From the NCBI GenBank assembly GCA_034231615.1, contig CM067306.1, forward strand, positions 44,646,094 to 44,710,093: 64,000 nt of DNA, given 5' to 3'. The DNA is from Meghimatium bilineatum. Taxonomy: Eukaryota > Mollusca > Gastropoda > Stylommatophora > Philomycidae. Below are positions 1 through 14,660 of the stretch, in pieces. Numbering within the stretch: position 1 is the stretch's first letter; every line of letters begins with the position of its first letter. Under the pieces are notes generated by a model. That model was not told the origin of the DNA. It searched no databases and saw nothing but the letters and a program-made list of their open reading frames with translations. The position numbers and the translations under genes were made by a program.

Positions 1-189
1 ACGCCAAAACTCGTTGTATTCTGGGATATTACTCACAAATTCATTGTACTGAAGCTTACTACACTAGAATTGAGTGTATTCTGGCCCCATACACATGATT
101 TCGTTGTATTGCACCTTAATACTGCAGAACACTGGCGTATTACACACAAATTGGGTGTATTGCACTTTATTACGCCAAAACTCGTTGTA

Positions 190-750
190 TTCTGGCACAT
201 TACTCACAAATTCATTGTACTGAAGCTTACTACAATAGAACTAGTGGATTCTGGTCCATTACACATGATTTCGTTGTACTGCAGCTTAATACGTCAGAAC
301 ACTGGAGTATTACACAAGAATTGGGTGTATTGCAGTTTAGTACGCCAAAACTCGTTGTATTCTGGGATATTACTCACAAATTCATTGTACTGAAGCTTAC
401 TACACTAGAATTGAGTGTATTCTGGCCCCTTACACATGATTTCGTTGTATTGCACCTTAATACTGCAGAACACTGGCGTATTACACACAAATTGGGTGTA
501 TTGCAGTTTAGTACGCCAAAACTCGTTGTATTCTGGCATATTACTCACAAATTGGGTGTACTGAAGCTCACTACACTAGAATTGAGTGTATTCTGGCCTA
601 TTACACATGATTTCTTTGTATTGCAGCTTAATTCGTCAGAACACTGGCGTATCACATACGAATTGGGTGTATTGCAGTTTAGTACGCCACAACTGGTTGT
701 ATTCTGGCACATTACTCACAAATTGGGTGTACTGAAGCTTACTACACTAG
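190..750 (+). repeat. Left-domain module, repeated near 1.8 and 8.1 kb
   Basis: The module starts around a 'gaactagtgg' variant. It continues through 'acaagaattgggtg' and 'ggccccttac' monomers and ends after a monomer with the unusual 'aattcgtcag' E subunit. The same order appears at about 1,727-2,390 (offset 1,537 bp, nine monomers minus 2 bp) and at about 8,033-8,593 (offset 7,843 bp). A partial version starts near 1,092. The first copy differs by the loss of its HindIII site at about 567 ('agctca'). Boundaries are approximate because flanking monomers are also similar. Confidence 0.65.
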
Positions 751-3700
751 AATTGAGTGTATTCTGGCCTATTGCACATGCTTCCTTTGTACTGCAGCTT
801 AATACGTCAGAACACTGGCGTATTACACAAGAATTGGGTGTATTGCAGTTTAGTACGCCAAAACTCGTTGTATTCTGTGATATTACTCACAAATTCATTG
901 TACTGAAGCTTACTACACTAGAATTGAGTGTATTCTGGCCTATTACACATGATTTCGTTGTATTGCAGCTTAATACGTCAGAACACTGGCGTATCACATA
1001 CGAATTGGGTGTATTGCAGTTTAGTACGCCACAACTGGTTGTATTCTGGCACATTACTCACAAATTCATTGTAGTGAAGCTTACTACAATAGAACTAGTG
1101 GATTCTGGTCCATTACACATGATTTCGTTGTACTGCAGCTTAATACGTCAGAACACTGGCGTATTACACAAGAATTGGGTGTATTGCAGTTTAGTACGCC
1201 AAAACTCGTTGTATTCTGGGATATTACTCACAAATTCATTGTACTGAAGCTTACTACACTAGAATTGAGTGTATTCTGGCCCCTTACACATAATTTCGTT
1301 GTATTGCACCTTAATACTGCAGAACACTTGCGTATTACACACAAATTGGGTGTATTGCAGTTTAGTACGCTAAAACTCGTTGTATTCTGGCATATTACTC
1401 ACAAATTGGGTGTACTGAAGCTTACTACACTAGAATTGAGTGTATTCTGGCCTATTACACATGATTTCTTTGTATTGCAGCTTAATTCGTCAGAACACTG
1501 GCGTATCACATACGAATTGGGTGTATTGCAGTTTAGTACGCCACAACTGGTTGTATTCTGGCACATTACTCACAAATTCATTGTACTGAAGCTTACTACA
1601 CTAGAATTGAGTGTATTCTGGCCTATTACACATGATTTCGTTGTATTGCAGCTTAATACTTCAGAACACTGGCGTATTACACACAAATTGGGTGTATTGC
1701 AGTTTAGTACGCCAAAACTCGTTGTATTCTGGCACATTACTCACAAATTCATTGTACTGAAGAATACTACAATAGAACTAGTGGATTCTGGTCCATTACA
1801 CATGATTTCGTTGAACTGCAGCTTAATACGTCAGAACACTGGCGTATTACACAAGAATTGGGTGTATTGCAGTTTAGTACGCCAAAACTCGTTGTATTCT
1901 GGGATATTACTCACAAATTCATTGTACTGAAGCTTACTACACTAGAATTGAGTGTATTCTGGCCCCTTACACATGATTTCGTTGTATTGCACCTTAATAC
2001 TGCAGAACACTGGCGTATTACACACAAATTGGGTGTATTGCAGTTTAGTACGCCAAAACTCGTTGTATTCTGGCATATTACTCACAAATTGGGTGTACTG
2101 AAGCTTACTACACTAGAATTGAGTGTATTCTGGCCTATTACACATGATTTCTTTGTATTGCAGCTTAATTCGTCAGAACACTGGCGTATCACATACGAAT
2201 TGGGTGTATTGCAGTTTAGTACGCCACAACTGGTTGTATTCTGGCACATTACTCACAAATTGGGTGTACTGAAGCTTACTACACTAGAATTGAGTGTATT
2301 CTGGCCTATTGCACATGCTTCCTTTGTACTGCAGCTTAATACGTCAGAACACTGGCGTATTACACAAGAATTGGGTGTATTGCAGTTTAGTACGCAGAAA
2401 CTGGTTGTATTCTGGCACATTACTCACAAATTCTTTGTACTGAAGCTTACTACACTAGAATTGAGTGTATTCTAGCCTATTACACATGATTTCGTTGTAT
2501 TGCACCTTAATACTGCAGAACACTGGCGTATTACACACAAATTGGGTGTATTGCAGTTTATTACGCCAAATCTCGTTGTATTCTGGGATATTACTAACAA
2601 ATTCATTGTACTGAAGCTTACTACACTAGAATTGAGTGTAATCTGGTCCATTACACATGATTTCGTTGTATTGCAGCTTAATACTTCAGAACACTGGCGT
2701 ATTACACACAAATTGGGTGTATTGCAGTTTAGTACGCCACAACTGGTTGTATTCTGGCACATTACTCACAAATTGGGTGTACTGAAGCTTACTACACTAG
2801 AATTGAGTGTATTCTGGCCTATTGCACATGATTTCTTTGTACTGCAGCTTAATACGTCAGAACACTGGCGTATTACACAAGAATTGGGTGTATTGCAGTT
2901 TAGTACGCCAAAACTCGTTGTATTCTGGGATATTAATCACAAATTCATTGTACTGAAGCTTACTACACTAGAATTGAGTGTATTCTGGCCTATAACACAT
3001 GATTTCGTTGTATGGCACCTTAATACTGCAGAACACTGGCGTATTAAACACGAATTTGGAGTATTGCAGTTTAGTACGCCAAAACTCGTTGTATTCTGGC
3101 ATATTAATCACAAATTCATTGCACTGAAGCTTACTACACTAGAATTGAGTGTATTCTGGCATATTGCACATGATTTCGTTGTAATGTAGCTTAATACGTC
3201 AGAACACTGGCGTATTACACAAGAATTGGGTGTATTGCAGTTTAGTATGCTAAAACTCGTTGTATTCTGGGATATTACTCACAAATTCATTGTACTGAAG
3301 CTTACTAACACTAGAATGGAGTGTATTCTAGCCTATTACACATGATTTCGTTGTAGTGCAGCTTAATACGTCAGAACACTGGCGTATCACATACGATTTG
3401 GGTGTATTGCAGTTTAGTACGCTAAAACTCGTTGTATTCTGGCATATTACTCACAAATTCATTGTACTGAAGCTTACTACACTATAATTGAGTGTATTCT
3501 GGCCCATTATACATGATTTCGTTGTATTGCACCTTAATACGTCAGAACACTGGCGTATCACATACGAATTGGGTGTATTGCAGTTTAGTACGCAAAAACT
3601 GGTTGTATTCTGGCACATTACTCACACATTCATTGTACTGAAGCTTACTACACTAGAACTAGTGGATTCTGGTCCATTACACATGATTTCGTTGTACTGC

Positions 3701-5469
3701 AGCTTAATACGTCAGAACACTGGCGTATTACACAAGAATTGGGTGTATTGCAGTTTAGTACGCCAAAACTCGTTGTATTCTGGGATATTACTAACAAATT
3801 CATTGTACTGAAGCTTACTACACTAGAATTGAGTGTAATCTGGTCCATTACACATGATTTCGTTGTATTGCAGCTTAATACTTCAGAACACTGGCGTATT
3901 ACACACAAATTGGGTGTATTGCAGTTTACTACGCCAAAACTCGTTGTATTCTGGCACATTACTCACAAATTCATTGTACTGAAGCTTACTACAATAGAAC
4001 TAGTGGATTCTGGTCCATTACACATGATTTCGTTGTAGTGCAGCTTAATACGTCAGAACACTGGCGTATTACACAAGAATTGGGTGTATTGCAGTTTAGT
4101 ACGCCAAAACTCGTTGTATTCTGGGATATTACTCACAAATTCATTGTACTGAAGCTTACTACACTAGAATTGAGTGTATTCTGGCCCCTTACACATGATT
4201 TCGGTGTATGGCACCTTAATACTGCAGATCACTGGCGTATTAAACACGAATTGGGTGTATTGCAGTTTAGTACGCCAAAACTCGTTGTATTCTGGGATAT
4301 TACTCACAAATTCATTGTACTTAAGCTTACTACACTAGAATTGAGTGTATTCTGGCCTATTACACATGATTTCGTTGTATTGCAGCTTAATACGCCAGAA
4401 CACTGGCGTATCACATACGAATTGGGTGTATTGCAGTTTAGTACGCAGAAACTGGTTGTATTCTGGCACATTACTCACAAATTCTTTGTACTGAAGCTTA
4501 CTACACTAGAATTGAGTGTATTCTAGCCTATTACACATGATTTCGTTGTAGTGCAGCTTAATACGTAAGAACACTGGCGTATCACATACGAATTGGGTGT
4601 ATTGCAGTTTAGTACGCCAAAACTCGTTGTATTCTGTGATATTACTCACAAATTCATTGTACTGAAGCTTACTACACTAGAATTGAGTGTATTCTGGCCT
4701 ATTACACATGATTTCGTTGTATTGCAGCTTAATACGTCAGAACACTGGCGTATCACATACGAATTGGGTGTATTGCAGTTTAGTACGCAGAAACTGGTTG
4801 TATTCTGGCACATTACTCACAAATTCATTGTACTGAAGTTTACTACACAAGAATTGAGTGTATTCTGGCCTATAACACATGATTTCGTTGTATGGCACCC
4901 TAATAGTGCAGATCACTGGCGTATTAAACACGAATTGGGTGTATTGCAGTTTAGTACGCTAAAACTCGTTGTATTCTGGGATATTAATCACAAATTCATT
5001 CTTCTGAAGCTTACTACACTAGAATTGAGTGTATTCTGGCCTATTACACATGATTTCTTTGTATTGCAGCTTAATACGTCAGAACACTGGTGTATCACAT
5101 ACGAATTGGGTGTATTGCAGTTTAGTACGCCACAACTGGTTGTATTCTGGCACATTACTCACAAATTCATTGTACTGAAGCTTACTACACTAGAATTGAG
5201 TATTTTCTTGCCTATTGCACCTGATTTCGTTGTATTGCACCTTAATACGTCAGAACATTGGCGTATTACACACAAATTGGGTGTATTGCAGTTTAGTACG
5301 CTAAAACTCTTTGTTTTCTGGCATATTACTCACAAATTGGGTGTACTGAAGCTTACTACACTAGAATTGAGTGTATGCTGGCCTATTGCACATGTTTCCT
5401 TTGTACTGCAGCTTAATACGTCAGAACACTGGCGTATTACACAATAATTGGGTGTATTGCAGTTTAGTA

Positions 5470-6370
5470 CGCCAAAACTCGTTGTATTCTGGGATATTAC
5501 TCACAAATTCATTGTACTGAAGCTTACTACACTAGAATTGAGTGTATTGTGGCCTATAACACATGATTTCGTTGTATGGCACCATAATACTACATATCAC
5601 TGGCGTATTAAACACGAATTGGTTGTATTGCAGTTTAGTACGCCAAAACTCGTTGTATTCTGGCACATTACTCACAAATTCATTGTACTGAAGCTTACTA
5701 CACTAGAACTAGTGGATTCTGGTCCATTAAACATGATTTCGTTGTACTGCAGCTTAATACGTCAGAACACTGGCGTATTACACAAGAATTGGGTTTATTG
5801 AAGTTTAGTACGCCAAAACTCGTTGTATTCTGGGATATTACTCACAAATTCATTGTACAGAAGCTTACTACACTAGAAGTGAGTGTATTCTAGCCTATTA
5901 CACATGATTTCGTTGTAGTGCAGCTTAATTCGTCAGAACTCTGGCGTATTACACACAAATTGGGTGTATTGCAGTTTAGTACGCTAAAACCCGTTGTATT
6001 CTGGCATATTACTCACAAATTCATTGTATTGAAGCTTACTACACTAGAATTGAGTGTATTCTGGCCCCTTACACATGATTTCGTTGTATTGCACCTTAAT
6101 ACTGCAGAACACTGGCGTATTACACACAAATTGGGTGTATTGCAGTTTAGTACGCCAAAACTCGTTGTATTCGGGCATATTACTCACAAATTGGGTGTAC
6201 TGAAGCTTACTACACTAGAATTGAGTGTATTCTGGCCTATTACACATTATTTCTTTGTATTGCAGCTTAATACGTCAGAACACTGGCGTATCACATACGA
6301 ATTGGGTGTACTGCAGTTTAGAACGCCACAACTGGTTGTATTCTGGCATATTACTCACAAATTCATTGTA
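5470..6370 (+). repeat. Block duplicated at about 15.02-15.92 kb
   Basis: Rare variants occur in the same order at an offset of 9,555 bp. These include 'accataatactacatatcac' at 5,581 and 15,136, 'gaattggttg' just downstream, the 'gaactagtgg' variants at 5,706 and 15,261, and 'gctaaaaccc' further on. The two blocks are about 9.5 kb apart, so this is a dispersed duplication inside the array. The copies differ at scattered bases, for example 'tttattgaagttt' near 5,791 against 'gtattgcagttt' near 15,346. Confidence 0.75.
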
Positions 6371-7483
6371 CTGAAGCTTACTACACTAGAATTGAGTATT
6401 TTCTGGCCTATTGCACATGATTTCGTTGTACTGCAGCTTAATACGTCAGAACACTGGCGTATTACACACAAATTGGGTGTATTGCAGTTTAGTACGCCAA
6501 AACTCGTTGTATTCTGGGATATTACTCACAAATTCATAGTACTGAAGCTTACTACACTAGAATTGAGTGTATTCTGGCCTATAACACATGATTTCGTTGT
6601 ATGGCACCTTAATACTGCAGATCACTGGCGTATTAAACACGAATTGGGTGTTTTGCAGTTTAGTACGCCAAAACTCGTTGTATTCTGGGATATTACTCAC
6701 AAATTCATTGTACTGAAGCTTACTACACTAGAATTGAGTGTATTCTGGCCTATTACACATGATTTCGTTGTATTGCAGCTTAATACGTCAGAACACTGGC
6801 GTATCACATACGAATTGGGTGTATTGCAGTTTAGTACGCAGAAACTCGTTGTATTCTGGGATATTACTCACAAATTCATTGTACAGAAGCTTACTACACT
6901 AGAATTGAGCGTATTCTGGCCTATAACACATGATTTCGTTGTATGGCACCTTAATACTGCAGAACACTGGCGTATTAAACACGAATTTGGAGTATTGCAG
7001 TTTAGTACGCCAAAACTCGTTGTATTCTGGCATATTACTCACAAATTCATTGCACTGAAGCTTACTACACTAGAATTGAGTGTATTCTGGCATATTGCAC
7101 ATGATTTCGTTGTAATGTAGCTTAATACGTCAGAACACTGGCGTATTACACAAGAATTGGGTGTATTGCAGTTTAGTATGCTAAAACTCGTTGTATTCTG
7201 GGATATTACTCACAAATTCATTGTACTGAAGCTTACTAACACTAGAATGGAGTGTATTCTAGCCTATTACACATGATTTCGTTGTAGTGCAGCTTAATAC
7301 GTCAGAACACTGGCGTATTGCACACAAATTGGGTGTATTGCAGTTTAGTACGCCAAACCTCGTTGTATTCTGGCATATTACTCACAAATTGGGTGTACTG
7401 AAGCTTACTACACTAGAATTGAGTGTATTCTGGCCTATTATACATGATTTCGTTGTATTGCACCTTAATACTGCAGATCACTG

Positions 7484-7494
7484 GCGTGTATTGC
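7484..7494 (+). other. Site of an 18-bp deletion inside one monomer
   Basis: Here 'cactggcg' joins directly to 'tgtattgcag', removing most of subunit F and the start of A. Normally about 17 further bases ('tattaaacacgaattgg' plus one) lie between these motifs. This is the only indel larger than 1 bp that I noticed in the window. It is in phase with the reading frame but not with the 171-bp spacing. Confidence 0.85.
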
Positions 7495-9300
7495 AGTTTA
7501 GTACGCAAAAACTGGTTTTATTCTGGCACATTACTCACACATTCATTGTACTGAAGCTTACTACACTAGAACTAGTGGATTCTGGTCCATTACACATGAT
7601 TTCGTTGTACTGCAGCTTAATACGTCAGAACACTGGCGTATTACACAAGAATTGGGTGTATTGCAGTTTAGTACGCCAAAACTCGTTGTATTATGGGATA
7701 TTACTCACAAATTCATTGTACTGAAGCTTACTACACTAGAATTGAGTGTATTTTGGCCCCATACACATGATTTCGTTGTATTGCACCTTAATACTGCAGA
7801 ACACTGGCGTATTACACACAAATTGGGTGTATTGCAGTTTATTACGCCAAAACTCGTTGTATTCTGGGATATTACTAACAAATTCATTGTACTGAAGCTT
7901 ACTACACTAGAATTGAGTGTAATCTGGTCCATTACACATGATTTCGTTGTATTGCAGCTTAATACTTCAGAACACTGGCGTATTACACACAAATTGGGTG
8001 TATTGCAGTTTAGTACGCCAAAACTCGTTGTATTCTGGCACATTACTCACAAATTCATTGTACTGAAGCTTACTACAATAGAACTAGTGGATTCTGGTCC
8101 ATTACACATGATGTCGTTGTACTGCAGCTTAATACGTCAGAACACTGGCGTATTACACAAGAATTGGGTGTATTGCAGTTTAGTACGCCAAAACTCGTTG
8201 TATTCTGGGATATTACTCACAAATTCATTGTACTGAAGCTTACTACACTAGAATTGAGTGTATTCTGGCCCCTTACACATGATTTCGTTGTATTGCACCT
8301 TAATACTGCAGAACACTGGCGTATTACACACAAATTGGGTGTATTGCAGTTTAGTACGCCAAAACTCGTTGTATTCTGGCATATTACTCACAAATTGGGT
8401 GTACTGAAGCTTACTACACTAGAATTGAGTGTATTCTGGCCTATTACACATGATTTCTTTGTATTGCAGCTTAATTCGTCAGAACACTGGCGTATCACAT
8501 ACGAATTGGGTGTATTGCAGTTTAGTACGCCACAACTGGTTGTATTCTGGCACATTACTCACAAATTGGGTGTACTGAAGCTTACTACACTAGAACTAGT
8601 GGATTCTGGTCCATTAAACATGATTTCGTTGTACTGCAGCTTAATACGTCAGAACACTGGCGTATTACACAAGAATTGGGTGTATTGCAGTTTAGTACGC
8701 CAAAACTCGTTGTATTCTGGGATATTACTCACAAATTCATTGTACAGAAGCTTACTACACTAGAAGTGAGTGTATTCTAGCCTATTACACATGATTTCGT
8801 TGTAGTGCAGCTTAATTCGTCAGAACTCTGGCGTATTACACAAGAATTGGGTGTATTGCAGTTTAGTACGCCAAAACTCGTTGTATTCTGGGATATTACT
8901 CACAAATTCATTGTACTGAAGCTTACTACACTAGAATTGAGTGTATTCTGGCCCCTTACACATGATTTCGTTGTATTGCACCTTAATACTGCAGAACACT
9001 GGCGTATTACACACAAATTGGGTGTATTGCAGTTTAGTACGCCAAAACTCGTTGTATTCGGGCATATTACTCACAAATTGGGTGTACTGAAGCTTACTAC
9101 ACTAGAATTGAGTGTATTCTGGCCTATTACACATGATTTCTTTGTATTGCAGCTTAATACGTCAGAACACTGGCGTATCACATACGAATTGGGTGTATTG
9201 CAGTTTAGAACGCCACAACTGGTTGTATTCTGGCATATTACTCAGAAATTCATTGTACTGAAGCTTACTACACTAAAATTGAATATTTTCTGGCCTATTG

Positions 9301-11181
9301 CACATAATTTCGTTGTACTGCAGCTTAATACGTCAGAACACTGGCGTATTACACACAAATTGGGTGTATTGCAGTTTAGTACGCAGAAACTGGTTGTATT
9401 CTGGCACATTACTCACAAATTAATTGTACTGAAGCTTACTACACTAGAATTGAGTGTATTCTGGCCTATAACACATGATTTCGTTGTATGGCACCTTAAT
9501 ACTGCAGAGCACTGGCGTATTAAACACGAATTTGGAGTATTGCAGTTTAGTACGCCAAAACTCGTTGTATTCTGGCATATTAATCACAAATTCATTGCAC
9601 TGAAGCTTACTACACTAGAATTGAGTGTATTCTGGCATATTGCACATGATTTCGTTGTAATGTAGCTTAATACGTCAGAACACTGGCGTATTACACAAGA
9701 ATTGGGTGTATTGCAGTTTAGTATGCTAAAACTCGTTGTATTCTGGGATATTACTCACAAAGTCATTGTACTGAAGCTTACTAACACTAGAATGGAGTGT
9801 ATTCTAGCCTATTACACATGATTTCGTTGTAGTGCAGCTTAATACGTCAGAACACTGGCGTATCACATACGATTTGGGTGTATTGCAGTTTAGTACGCTA
9901 AAACTCGTTGTATTCTGGCATATTACTCACAAATTCATTGTACTGAAGCTTACTACACTATAATTGAGTGTATTCTGGCCCATTATACATGATTTCGTTG
10001 TATTGCACCTTAATACGTCAGAACACTGGCGTATCACATACGAATTGGGTGTATTGCAGTTTAGTACGCAAAAACTGGTTGTATTCTGGCACATTACTCA
10101 CACAATCATTGTACTGAAGCTTACTACACTAGAACTAGTGGATTCTGGTCCATTACACATGATTTCGTTGTACTGCAGCTTAATACGTCAGAACACTGGC
10201 GTATTACACAAGAATTGGGTGTATTGCAGTTTAGTACGCCAAAACTCGTTGTATTCTGGGATATTACTCACAAATTCATTGTACTGAAGCTTACTACACT
10301 AGAATTGAGTGTATTCTGGCCCCATACACATGATTTCGTTGTATTGCAGATTAATACTTCAGAACACTGGCGTATTAAACACGAATTTGGAGTATTGCAG
10401 TTTAGTACGCCAAAACTCGTTGTATTCTGGCATATTAATCACAAATTCATTGCACTGAAGCTTACTACACTAGAATTGACTGTATACTGGCCTATTGCAC
10501 ATGATTTCGTTGTACTGCAGTTTAATACGTCAGAACACTGGCGTATCACATACGAATTGGGTGTATTGCAGTTTAGTACGCAAAAACTGGTTGTATTCTG
10601 GCACATTACTCACAAATTCATTGTACTGAAGCTTACTACACTAGAATTGAGTGTATTCTTGCCTATTGCACATGATTCCTTTGTACTGCAGCTTAATACG
10701 TCAGAACACTGGCGTATTACACAAGAATTGGGTGTATTGCAGTTTAGTACGCGACAACTGGTTGTATTCTGGCACATTACTCACAAATTCATTGTACTGA
10801 AGCTTACTACACTAGAATTGAGTATATTCTGACCTATTGCACATGATTTCGTTGTACTGCAGCTTAATACGTCAGAACACTGGCGTATTACACACAAATT
10901 GGGTGTATTGCAGTTTATTACGCCAAACCTCGTTGTATTCTGGCATATTACTCACAAATTGGGTGTACTGAAGCTTACTACACTAGAATTGAGTGTATTC
11001 TGGCCTATTGCACATGATTCCTTTGTACTGCAGCTTAATACGTCAGAACACTGGCGTATTACACAAGAATTGGGTGTATTGCAGTTTAGTACGCCAAAAC
11101 TCGTTGTATTCTGGGATATTACTCACAAATTCATTGTACTGAAGCTTACTACACTAGAATTGAGTGTATTCTGGCCTATAA
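9301..11181 (+). repeat. 11-monomer higher-order unit, copy 1 (1,881 bp)
   Basis: This unit is followed immediately by a second copy, 11182-13062. Rare variants recur at exactly 1,881 bp: 'cacataattt' (9301, 11182), 'aaagtcattg', the insertion 'ttactaacac', 'cccattatac', 'cacacaatca', the 'gaactagtgg' variant (10132, 12013), 'gcgacaactgg', and a TGA variant 'ttctgacc' (10830, 12711). I noticed no difference between the copies in the stretches compared by eye. 1,881 is 11 x 171: the one 1-bp insertion and one 1-bp deletion cancel. Confidence 0.9.
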
Positions 11182-13062
11182 CACATAATTTCGTTGTACT
11201 GCAGCTTAATACGTCAGAACACTGGCGTATTACACACAAATTGGGTGTATTGCAGTTTAGTACGCAGAAACTGGTTGTATTCTGGCACATTACTCACAAA
11301 TTAATTGTACTGAAGCTTACTACACTAGAATTGAGTGTATTCTGGCCTATAACACATGATTTCGTTGTATGGCACCTTAATACTGCAGAGCACTGGCGTA
11401 TTAAACACGAATTTGGAGTATTGCAGTTTAGTACGCCAAAACTCGTTGTATTCTGGCATATTAATCACAAATTCATTGCACTGAAGCTTACTACACTAGA
11501 ATTGAGTGTATTCTGGCATATTGCACATGATTTCGTTGTAATGTAGCTTAATACGTCAGAACACTGGCGTATTACACAAGAATTGGGTGTATTGCAGTTT
11601 AGTATGCTAAAACTCGTTGTATTCTGGGATATTACTCACAAAGTCATTGTACTGAAGCTTACTAACACTAGAATGGAGTGTATTCTAGCCTATTACACAT
11701 GATTTCGTTGTAGTGCAGCTTAATACGTCAGAACACTGGCGTATCACATACGATTTGGGTGTATTGCAGTTTAGTACGCTAAAACTCGTTGTATTCTGGC
11801 ATATTACTCACAAATTCATTGTACTGAAGCTTACTACACTATAATTGAGTGTATTCTGGCCCATTATACATGATTTCGTTGTATTGCACCTTAATACGTC
11901 AGAACACTGGCGTATCACATACGAATTGGGTGTATTGCAGTTTAGTACGCAAAAACTGGTTGTATTCTGGCACATTACTCACACAATCATTGTACTGAAG
12001 CTTACTACACTAGAACTAGTGGATTCTGGTCCATTACACATGATTTCGTTGTACTGCAGCTTAATACGTCAGAACACTGGCGTATTACACAAGAATTGGG
12101 TGTATTGCAGTTTAGTACGCCAAAACTCGTTGTATTCTGGGATATTACTCACAAATTCATTGTACTGAAGCTTACTACACTAGAATTGAGTGTATTCTGG
12201 CCCCATACACATGATTTCGTTGTATTGCAGATTAATACTTCAGAACACTGGCGTATTAAACACGAATTTGGAGTATTGCAGTTTAGTACGCCAAAACTCG
12301 TTGTATTCTGGCATATTAATCACAAATTCATTGCACTGAAGCTTACTACACTAGAATTGACTGTATACTGGCCTATTGCACATGATTTCGTTGTACTGCA
12401 GTTTAATACGTCAGAACACTGGCGTATCACATACGAATTGGGTGTATTGCAGTTTAGTACGCAAAAACTGGTTGTATTCTGGCACATTACTCACAAATTC
12501 ATTGTACTGAAGCTTACTACACTAGAATTGAGTGTATTCTTGCCTATTGCACATGATTCCTTTGTACTGCAGCTTAATACGTCAGAACACTGGCGTATTA
12601 CACAAGAATTGGGTGTATTGCAGTTTAGTACGCGACAACTGGTTGTATTCTGGCACATTACTCACAAATTCATTGTACTGAAGCTTACTACACTAGAATT
12701 GAGTATATTCTGACCTATTGCACATGATTTCGTTGTACTGCAGCTTAATACGTCAGAACACTGGCGTATTACACACAAATTGGGTGTATTGCAGTTTATT
12801 ACGCCAAACCTCGTTGTATTCTGGCATATTACTCACAAATTGGGTGTACTGAAGCTTACTACACTAGAATTGAGTGTATTCTGGCCTATTGCACATGATT
12901 CCTTTGTACTGCAGCTTAATACGTCAGAACACTGGCGTATTACACAAGAATTGGGTGTATTGCAGTTTAGTACGCCAAAACTCGTTGTATTCTGGGATAT
13001 TACTCACAAATTCATTGTACTGAAGCTTACTACACTAGAATTGAGTGTATTCTGGCCTATAA
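11182..13062 (+). repeat. 11-monomer higher-order unit, copy 2 (1,881 bp)
   Basis: This is the second of two adjacent copies of the unit that begins at 9301. The match ends at about 13,067, where 'cacatgat' replaces 'cacataat' and the following monomers diverge. Near-identity over 1.9 kb implies a very recent duplication by unequal exchange, or an assembly duplication. Confidence 0.9.
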
Positions 13063-14660
13063 CACATGATTTCGTTGTATTGCAGCTTAATACTTCAGAA
13101 CACTGGCGTATTAAACACGAATTTGGAGTATTGCAGTTTAGTACGCCAAAACTCGTTGTATTCTGGCATATTAATCACAAATTCATTGCACTGAAGCTTA
13201 CTACACTAGAATTGAGTGTATTCTGGCCTATTACACAGGATTTCGTTGTATTGCAGCTTAATACTTCAGAACACTTGCGTATTAAACACGAATTGGGAGT
13301 ACTGCAGTTTAGTACGCCAAAACTCGTTGTATTCTGGCATATTAATCACAAATTCATTGTACTGAAGCTTACTACACTAGAATTGAGTGTATTCTGGCCC
13401 CTTACACATGATTTCGTTGTATTGCACCTTAATACTGCAGAACACTGGCGTATTAAACAAGAATTGGGAGTATTGCAGTTTAGTACGCCAAAACTCGTTG
13501 TATTCTGGCACATTAATCACAAATTCATTGCAATGAAGCTTACTACACTAGAATTGAGTGCATACTGGCCTATTGCACATGATTTCGTTGTACTGCAGCT
13601 TAATACGTCAGAACACTGGCGTATTACACAAGAATTGGGTGTATTGCAGTTTAGTACGCCAAAACCCGTTGTATTCTGGCATATTACTCACAAATTCATT
13701 GTACTGAAGCTTACTACACTAGAATTGAGTGTATTCTGGCCCCTTACACATGATTTCGTTGTATTGCACCTTAATACTGCAGAACACTGGCGTATTAAAC
13801 ATGAATTGGGTGTATTGCAGTTTAGTACGCCAAAACTCGTTGTATTCTGGCATATTACTCACAAATTGGGTGTACTGAAGCTTACTACACTAGAATTGAA
13901 TGTATTCTGGCCTATTACACAGGATTTCGTTGTATTGCAGCTTAATACTTCAGAACACTTGCGTATTAAACACGAATTGGGAGTATTGCAGTTTAGTACG
14001 CCAAAACTCGTTGTATTCTGGCATATTACTCACAAATTGGGTGTACTGAAGCTTACTACACTAGAATTGAGTGTATTCTGGCCTATTACACATGATTTCT
14101 TTGTATTGCAGCTTAATACGTCAGAACACTGGCGTATCACATACGAATTGGGTGTATTGCAGTTTAGTACGCCACAACTGGTTGTATTCTGGCACATTAC
14201 TCACAAATTCATTGTACTGAAGTTTACTACACTAGAATTGAGTGTATTCTGGTCCATTACACATGATTTCGTTGTATTGCAGCTTAATATTTCCGAACAC
14301 TGGCGTATTAAACAAGAATTGGGAGTATTGCAGTTTAGTACGCCAAAACTCGTTGTATTCTGGCACATTAATCACAAATTCATTGCAATGAAGCTTACTA
14401 CACTAGAATTGAGTGCATACTGGCCTATTGCACATGATTTCGTTGTACTGCAGCTTAATACGTCAGAACACTGGCGTATTACACAAGAATTGGGTGTATT
14501 GCAGTTTAGTACGCCAAAACCCGTTGTATTGTGGCATATTACTCACAAATTCATTGTACTGAAGCTTACTACACTAGAATTGAGTGTATTCTGGCCCCTT
14601 ACACATGATTTCGTTGTATTGCACCTTAATACTGCAGAACACTGGCGTATTACACACAAA

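Larger units (their letters stand above)
1..9300 (+). repeat. Left domain: mixed monomer variants, no alpha/beta marker monomers
   Basis: This stretch is satellite throughout but has a different variant mix from the rest. It contains nine of the sixteen 'gaactagtgg' variants, two of the four 1-bp insertions 'ttactaacac' (about 3,305 and 7,235), and the only larger deletion in the window. It lacks the 'aaattaggtg' marker monomer that punctuates the array from 18.3 kb on. A block at about 190-750 recurs at about 8,033-8,593, and a related block lies at about 1,780-2,390. A second block (about 2.97-3.75 kb) recurs at 9.45-10.2 kb at an offset of 6,476 bp. No gene was seen here. Confidence 0.8.

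Noticed and set aside
3648..3959. Open frames of about 60-110 codons on the minus strand
   Set aside because: They are antisense readings of the same monomer, occur only where particular variants remove stops, and show no independent coding feature.
13108..13120. Poly(A)-signal-like 'attaaa' in subunit F variants
   Set aside because: A short motif created by a common F variant; with no transcript evidence or gene it has no support.
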